Source: an uncultured Bacteroidales bacterium
GTDB taxonomy: Bacteria > Bacteroidota > Bacteroidia > Bacteroidales > UBA932
Direction of reading: 5' to 3'
DNA: 33,707 nt
Assembly: GCA_947588835.1 (NCBI GenBank)
Contig: CANPZS010000021.1
Span: 1-33,707 of the forward strand
Position numbers and translations under genes: made by a program. The stretch's first letter is position 1. The number at the start of each line of letters is the position of its first letter. This document shows, one piece after another, positions 29,330 to 33,707 of this stretch. The notes beneath the pieces are model-generated. The model had not been told where the DNA came from. It did no database searches and saw only the letters and a program-made list of their open reading frames with translations.

Positions 29330-30160
29330 ATGAAGAATAAAAACTTTTTAAGAATGCTGCCCATGGCATTCCTCGCCGTGGCGGGGCTGACGGCCTGTAG
29401 AGATGATGATGAGCCTAAAGATTCAGTCAAAGAAATCAGAATGCAGGTGTCGGCTGAAACAGGCGTAATGTATGCCTGGCCTGACGACAAAATGGAAAAT
29501 CCCATAGAGTGCATGCTCGTCATGTCGGAAGATTTTCCCGGAGAAACGCTGCATCTTGGCTTCAACGAAATCGAAGGTTTTACCTATGAAAGAGGGCATG
29601 AGTATTATCTTTCGGTAAAGCGCACTATCCTCGCCAATCCACCTGCCGATGCTTCCGACCGTACATATTCACTTATCCGGATTCTGCAGGACAGACTTGT
29701 CACAGAGCCCGAAGTACCGGTTGACAAAGAGATTAAATCGGAAGAAGATATAGAATATAATGATTTGTGTCCTTTCGGGAAGTACGCAGTAAGCAAGGAG
29801 TTCGTTGTTGATAAGGATGGCAATATATATTACGGCGATGGTTCATCGCTGCCATCATACGACCATGCCCGCATCTGGTTGGAAAATGTTTTGGATAAAG
29901 CAGACCCGAATTGGGTGAAATTCAACTCCGTACCTTATATGGCAATTTATTCGTTTGTCCTGTCTCCATTTTCCGACAACATTCGTTTGGTGCGCAACGA
30001 GTCTTCCGGTCCGATGTTCAAGAATGTTGTTCCCGAAGATGAGTTTGCACGCATTACCCAATCCATGAACTCCGGCGAAGAAGTCCGCTATGCGCTTATC
30101 CTTGCCAATGTCTATAAAAAAGGTCTTCAAAAGGTGGAATTTACCATAAAAAAGCATTGA
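29330..30160 (+). CDS. Lipoprotein with a DUF4377-like domain
   Basis: 276 residues from the ATG at 29330, giving signal MKNKNFLRMLPMAFLAVAGL and lipobox LTAC; the earlier in-frame start at 29279 would put extra residues before the signal. Residues about 35-110 resemble DUF4377: CMLVMSEDFPG, then FNEIEGFTYERGHEYYLSVKRTILANPPADAS, with the typical I-x-G-F-x-Y-x-x-G spacing. Residues about 150-276 match nothing I know (LCPFGKYAVSKEFVVDKDGN, LVRNESSGPMFKNVV). It should be attached to the outer membrane or periplasmic face. It lies 69 bp before the TonB-type receptor on the same strand, and co-transcription is plausible. Function unknown. Confidence 0.75.
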   Translation: MKNKNFLRMLPMAFLAVAGLTACRDDDEPKDSVKEIRMQVSAETGVMYAWPDDKMENPIECMLVMSEDFPGETLHLGFNEIEGFTYERGHEYYLSVKRTILANPPADASDRTYSLIRILQDRLVTEPEVPVDKEIKSEEDIEYNDLCPFGKYAVSKEFVVDKDGNIYYGDGSSLPSYDHARIWLENVLDKADPNWVKFNSVPYMAIYSFVLSPFSDNIRLVRNESSGPMFKNVVPEDEFARITQSMNSGEEVRYALILANVYKKGLQKVEFTIKKH

Positions 30161-30229
30161 CGAAGTCAGGAGCATGTGGTGTATAAATTCTTCTCATTCG
30201 TTTCGAATTATTTTATTAAGCTTTTCATC

Positions 30230-32641
30230 ATGCAGACAAAAAAGACTATATGCATGATAGTCACTTTTTTGTGGATTACGGCAGTCGATGCGCAAATAAT
30301 TAGAGATGATATACTTCGCGGAAGCGTATTAAATAGTAATGGCGAAGATGTCGTGGGTGCTGTCGTGTCATGCATTGCATTGCCGGACAGTACTATCGTG
30401 GGGTATAGTGTAGTAAATGACGGAGTATTCCAAATAAAGGTTGCGGGATATTCTCGCGATGATCTTTTGCTTGAAGTATCATGCCTGGGCTATGAAAAAT
30501 CATATATAAAGCCATTAGACGATAATCTTGTGATAAAACTCAAAGAATCTGTCACTGGACTGCATGAAGCTGTAATTACCGCTTCTGCATCAAGACTACG
30601 GCAGAAGCCAGGTAAATATATATATATGCCAAGTCCTTCTGAGCTTAAAAGTATTGATGGTTATGATTTACTGCGATATGCTCCATTGGTAAGCGTAGAG
30701 AACAATAGCGTTAGCATATTAGGTAAGGGAACATCCTCTCTATATATAAACGGCAGAAAACCCGTGATGGACAATGCTTCAATTATGGAAACACTTCGTT
30801 CTGTACCTGCTGACCAAATTGAAAAGATAGAGATTATAATGTCCCCGAATAGTTCTCATAAAGCATCGACAAAAGGAGGTATTGTGAACATAGTAATGAA
30901 GAAGAATCCTAATCAGGGACTAACGGGAAGTGCAAGTATAGGTGCAACATATCTTGGTGAAGAAATTTCACCAAGGGCGAGTTTGTATTTAGGCTATTCG
31001 AAGAAGAAATTCAATGCTTCGGCGAATCTGAGTTATCAGTATTACAATATGTATAATGAGAAGCAGACAACCTATAATTACAAGGACAGTTATATGGACA
31101 TCCTAAATTCTGCCAGCTATAAGACTACAGGTCACTTTTTGAACAGCAATATCAGCCTATCGTATGATTTGACACAGCGAAGTACAATGGGAACATCATT
31201 CCATATGGGAGGATCTGAAAGCAACAATATATCTACAACGCTAAGTTCAAATTATTATAGGGGCACAATTGACAAGCACGCAAAGTCATACTCTGAAACA
31301 AAAAATCCATTCCAAAAACCTGAGATGAGTTTCGTAGCGTATTATAATCTTAAAACAGATGATAAGGGAAGCAATTTAGATATAAGTGCAAATTATTCCT
31401 CATCAGTAAATGCTTCATTGGGCTCCATGGAGCTTGCAAGTGGTGTAAATTCATACGAACTTGTTCCATATTCTCGTTTTCAACAAAACAGTACAGTGAA
31501 CAGCTATGGATATGAATTTAAGGGAGATTATAGACATTTTTTCAATGATGGCAGTTCACTCGAGGCGGGGTTTGAGTTCAATGACTCTCATATTTCCAAT
31601 GATTATGTTCGCAATGATCATAATGGAAACGATTATGTAAAAAATGAGGAAAACAGCAATCTATTTGAGTATATTGAAAAGGTGAGTGCCCTTTATTTTA
31701 CATATGATAGAGAGTGGAGTGATGTTATCAGTACAACAATAGGATTGCGTGCAGAGAAAACAAACGTTAAGGGCAATCAAGTTAGTTCAAATGAAAGATT
31801 TGCCAACAATTATTGGCATTTATTTCCCAAATTAAACTTGTTGGTTGATTTGCCAAATGGCAACCATAGTTTTTCTTTGGATATGTCCCGTTCCATTGTG
31901 CGGTCTTTTTATAATGATTTGAACCCATTTAAGATATGGACGTCGGAGAATACCTACAATAAGGGTAATATTTATCTTAAGCCGATGATATACAGCGATA
32001 TAGACTTCAGTTATACGCTTTTCCAAAATTATATTATAGGGGCTTCTTACAGTTACGGATCTGATGCCTTCAGTGAATATAGTTTTCTGGCAGAGAACAA
32101 TACCACAGTTAGTAGTGTGGCTAATTTTGGAAGCGAGCAGACGCTCTCTCTCTATTGCAATATTGAAAAGGTGTTTTTTAAGGGAGTCTGGAGAGTGTCT
32201 CTTAATGCAGCTGTTGATTATGATAATACGCAAGGCACAATTGATGGCAACGATGTAAGTTACAAGGCTTGGACAGGAGCGGTGGGGATTCGCAATATCT
32301 TCAATCTTTCTTCGACATACGGTATCCGGTCTTCATTGGGTTATAACTACAATACACCGTCAAAGGGAATATTTAAGGAGGGACACCATAAGCATTTGCT
32401 CAATGTGTCCTTTAGCAAAGAATTCAAATTTGGTGGTATTATAAGTATAGATGCACTTAACCTGTTCAATTATAAACCAGCATATTATTTTAACGGTGAA
32501 TCGTACTCTTATAGAGAGACTCCCCAAACGAATAACATATCTCTTCAGATAAGATATACACAGAAATTTGGTCAAAGTCGTGTTCGTGGTGCGCAAAATC
32601 GCTCCGACACAAACCATCTTGGAAGATTTAAGAAAGAATAA
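30230..32641 (+). CDS. TonB-dependent receptor-like outer-membrane protein (OMP_b-brl_3 type)
   Basis: 803 residues from the ATG at 30230, where a signal peptide begins (MQTKKTICMIVTFLWITAVDAQ); the open frame before it lacks one. Residues about 27-100 form a carboxypeptidase regulatory-like beta domain (LRGSVLNSNGEDVVGAVV). About 105-215 is the plug (SLYINGRKPVMDNASIMETL, then SVPADQIEKIEIIMSPNSSH and GGIVNIVMKKNPNQG). The rest is a large barrel of the outer-membrane beta-barrel_3 family ending KFGQSRVRGAQNRSDTNHLG. It should transport or bind a ligand at the outer membrane. No SusD partner follows. The gene is AT-rich (35% GC in a line I counted), unlike most of the window, which suggests later arrival. 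A peptidase-like gene comes next. Confidence 0.88.
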   Translation: MQTKKTICMIVTFLWITAVDAQIIRDDILRGSVLNSNGEDVVGAVVSCIALPDSTIVGYSVVNDGVFQIKVAGYSRDDLLLEVSCLGYEKSYIKPLDDNLVIKLKESVTGLHEAVITASASRLRQKPGKYIYMPSPSELKSIDGYDLLRYAPLVSVENNSVSILGKGTSSLYINGRKPVMDNASIMETLRSVPADQIEKIEIIMSPNSSHKASTKGGIVNIVMKKNPNQGLTGSASIGATYLGEEISPRASLYLGYSKKKFNASANLSYQYYNMYNEKQTTYNYKDSYMDILNSASYKTTGHFLNSNISLSYDLTQRSTMGTSFHMGGSESNNISTTLSSNYYRGTIDKHAKSYSETKNPFQKPEMSFVAYYNLKTDDKGSNLDISANYSSSVNASLGSMELASGVNSYELVPYSRFQQNSTVNSYGYEFKGDYRHFFNDGSSLEAGFEFNDSHISNDYVRNDHNGNDYVKNEENSNLFEYIEKVSALYFTYDREWSDVISTTIGLRAEKTNVKGNQVSSNERFANNYWHLFPKLNLLVDLPNGNHSFSLDMSRSIVRSFYNDLNPFKIWTSENTYNKGNIYLKPMIYSDIDFSYTLFQNYIIGASYSYGSDAFSEYSFLAENNTTVSSVANFGSEQTLSLYCNIEKVFFKGVWRVSLNAAVDYDNTQGTIDGNDVSYKAWTGAVGIRNIFNLSSTYGIRSSLGYNYNTPSKGIFKEGHHKHLLNVSFSKEFKFGGIISIDALNLFNYKPAYYFNGESYSYRETPQTNNISLQIRYTQKFGQSRVRGAQNRSDTNHLGRFKKE

Positions 32642-32828
32642 AATACAATGGAGTAAGTCCGAAAAGGCTCTTGGTTTTTGGTATAGTTCTTGATAGGGCC
32701 AATCGAGAATATAATAACAATGTGGAAAGAAAAAAACGGTAGTATAACCCTTATGTTGGACACAATAATTAATGATTAACCATAACGATAATAGATTAAA
32801 CAGAATAAAGCTATATATCAAAAGAATC

Positions 32829-33707
32829 ATGAAGAAAACATTCCTAATATCATTCCTCATACTGATAGTTTGCCATACGCTGTTAGCCCAAGATAAAAAC
32901 GACAGTGGAAATCTCGCTTCTTGCGTTGAGTTCTCAAACACATTCAACGATATCAAAACTATATGCGATAAAGATAATGGGAAACTATGGGGAGTCAATT
33001 TGTATGCACCAATTTTATGCATAGACAATGATCGTGATTTGTGGAGTAACCAAAAGGATTTACAAGGACAACTTCAAACATGTGGGGAAGTGTTTATTGG
33101 AAAATATCCGCTCAATAAGAACATCGCCAATTCCACTATAAATGTATTTGGACAGAAATGGGTGATGATAAAACTTCCAATACCTACTGATACCATAGAC
33201 CGTAATATATTGTTCTGCCATGAAATGTTTCATTACTGGCAGGATTCTATCGGCCATATTCCAAGAATCTATAATAATGTTCACATGGATACTAAGGATG
33301 CCAGAGTTCTCCTTAAATTGGAATGGAATGCATTTATATCTGCCTGTAAAACAACAGATTCTTCATTGCGAAAAGTTGCAATCCGTGATGGCCTCACATT
33401 CAGAAAGCAAAGACAACAAGAATTCGGCAAATATTATTCAGATGAAACAGCTTTTGAGATTCACGAAGGTTTGGCACAATATACAGGAATAAAACTATCT
33501 GTTTCATCAGATTCCATGTATCTTCATATACTTGATAAAGAAATGGAATCTTATGCAAAGAAAGAAAATTTAGTCAGAAGTTTTGCATACTTTTCAGGGG
33601 CGATAATGGGGTATCTTCTTGATCAAAGTACGTTAGTGGTCAATTTAGGGCGTCCAACAGTATACACTCGTCGAGAGACGTTTGCCCATGTTGTTTTTCC
33701 CCTGTTG
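32829..33707 (+). CDS. Secreted zinc-peptidase-like (gluzincin-type) protein, cut by the window end
   Basis: The ATG at 32829 opens a frame that has no stop before the right edge; 293 residues are visible. Residues 1-20 are a signal peptide (MKKTFLISFLILIVCHTLLA, then Q). A zinc motif HEMFH (H131, E132, H135) lies in ILFCHEMFHYWQDSIGH. About 80 residues on, HEGLAQYTG (E214) has the form of the third-ligand glutamate motif of gluzincin peptidases. Between them stand LLKLEWNAFISA and ALLFR-like helices (GLTFRKQRQ). I recall similar HEMFH/NEGLAEYTG proteins of unknown role in Bacteroidetes and Xanthomonads. It probably acts outside the cytoplasm. It is 187 bp downstream of the receptor gene, in the same direction and of similar AT-rich composition. 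Substrate unknown. Confidence 0.75.
   Translation, partial: MKKTFLISFLILIVCHTLLAQDKNDSGNLASCVEFSNTFNDIKTICDKDNGKLWGVNLYAPILCIDNDRDLWSNQKDLQGQLQTCGEVFIGKYPLNKNIANSTINVFGQKWVMIKLPIPTDTIDRNILFCHEMFHYWQDSIGHIPRIYNNVHMDTKDARVLLKLEWNAFISACKTTDSSLRKVAIRDGLTFRKQRQQEFGKYYSDETAFEIHEGLAQYTGIKLSVSSDSMYLHILDKEMESYAKKENLVRSFAYFSGAIMGYLLDQSTLVVNLGRPTVYTRRETFAHVVFPLL

Noticed and set aside
32360..33028. 222-residue minus-strand open frame at the right end
   Set aside because: It spans the receptor end, an intergenic gap and the peptidase start, and has no motif; AT-rich DNA gives long hydrophobic chance frames.
1..33707. CRISPR array, insertion sequence, integrase or invertible promoter
   Set aside because: No regularly spaced repeats, transposase or recombinase frames, or long inverted repeats flanking a promoter were seen by eye.

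Overview
The window looks like chromosome from a member of the Bacteroidales. Upstream of many genes there is a -7 box of the form TAnnTTTG, in several cases with TTG 18-20 bp further upstream. Shine-Dalgarno sequences are scarce, and lipoproteins, a SusC/TonB-type outer-membrane receptor and exported proteins ending their signal in AQ are common. The high GC of most of the window (about 58-67% in lines I counted) fits an Alistipes/Rikenellaceae-like species better than Bacteroides, but the genus is a guess.

Left part (1-7581). After the tail of an unidentified gene comes an AraC regulator. It precedes three overlapping genes for exported proteins: a flavodoxin, an amidohydrolase fused to an ABM-type monooxygenase domain, and a carboxymuconolactone decarboxylase fused to a cupin. 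A decayed lipoprotein gene follows. Next is a divergent unit: a second AraC regulator facing an O-acetyltransferase and a DXS-like thiamine-diphosphate enzyme. Two related palindromic boxes 21 bp apart lie between them. The DXS-like protein lacks the residues that bind the glyceraldehyde-3-phosphate phosphate in true DXS.

Middle part (7596-20551). A long minus-strand gene train runs from a POT peptide transporter through TIGR02757/DUF2400, tldD, pmbA (tldE), slyD and a family-2 glycosyltransferase. It then passes to a three-gene envelope cassette (PCMD lipoprotein, beta-barrel, DUF4925 lipoprotein) that has its own promoter. Most junctions overlap by a few bases. Divergent from the transporter are a LpxL-like acyltransferase and the dipeptidase pepD, closed by a strong terminator.

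Right part (20552-33707). A 928-residue coiled-coil lipoprotein has eight G residues inside its promoter spacer and changes composition internally. A LysR regulator converges on nifJ (pyruvate:ferredoxin oxidoreductase), which follows fabD. A tRNA-Arg(CCG) with its own promoter and terminator faces away from fabD. Beyond it the DNA becomes AT-rich and carries a DUF4377-like lipoprotein, a large TonB-type outer-membrane receptor and the start of a secreted zinc-peptidase-like protein (HExxH, then HEGLAQY) that runs off the window.

No CRISPR array, insertion sequence, integrase or rRNA was seen. The most unusual items are the DXS-like enzyme with its acetyltransferase partner and paired operator boxes, the poly-G tract in the lipoprotein promoter, and the exported flavodoxin/amidohydrolase-ABM/CMD-cupin set.
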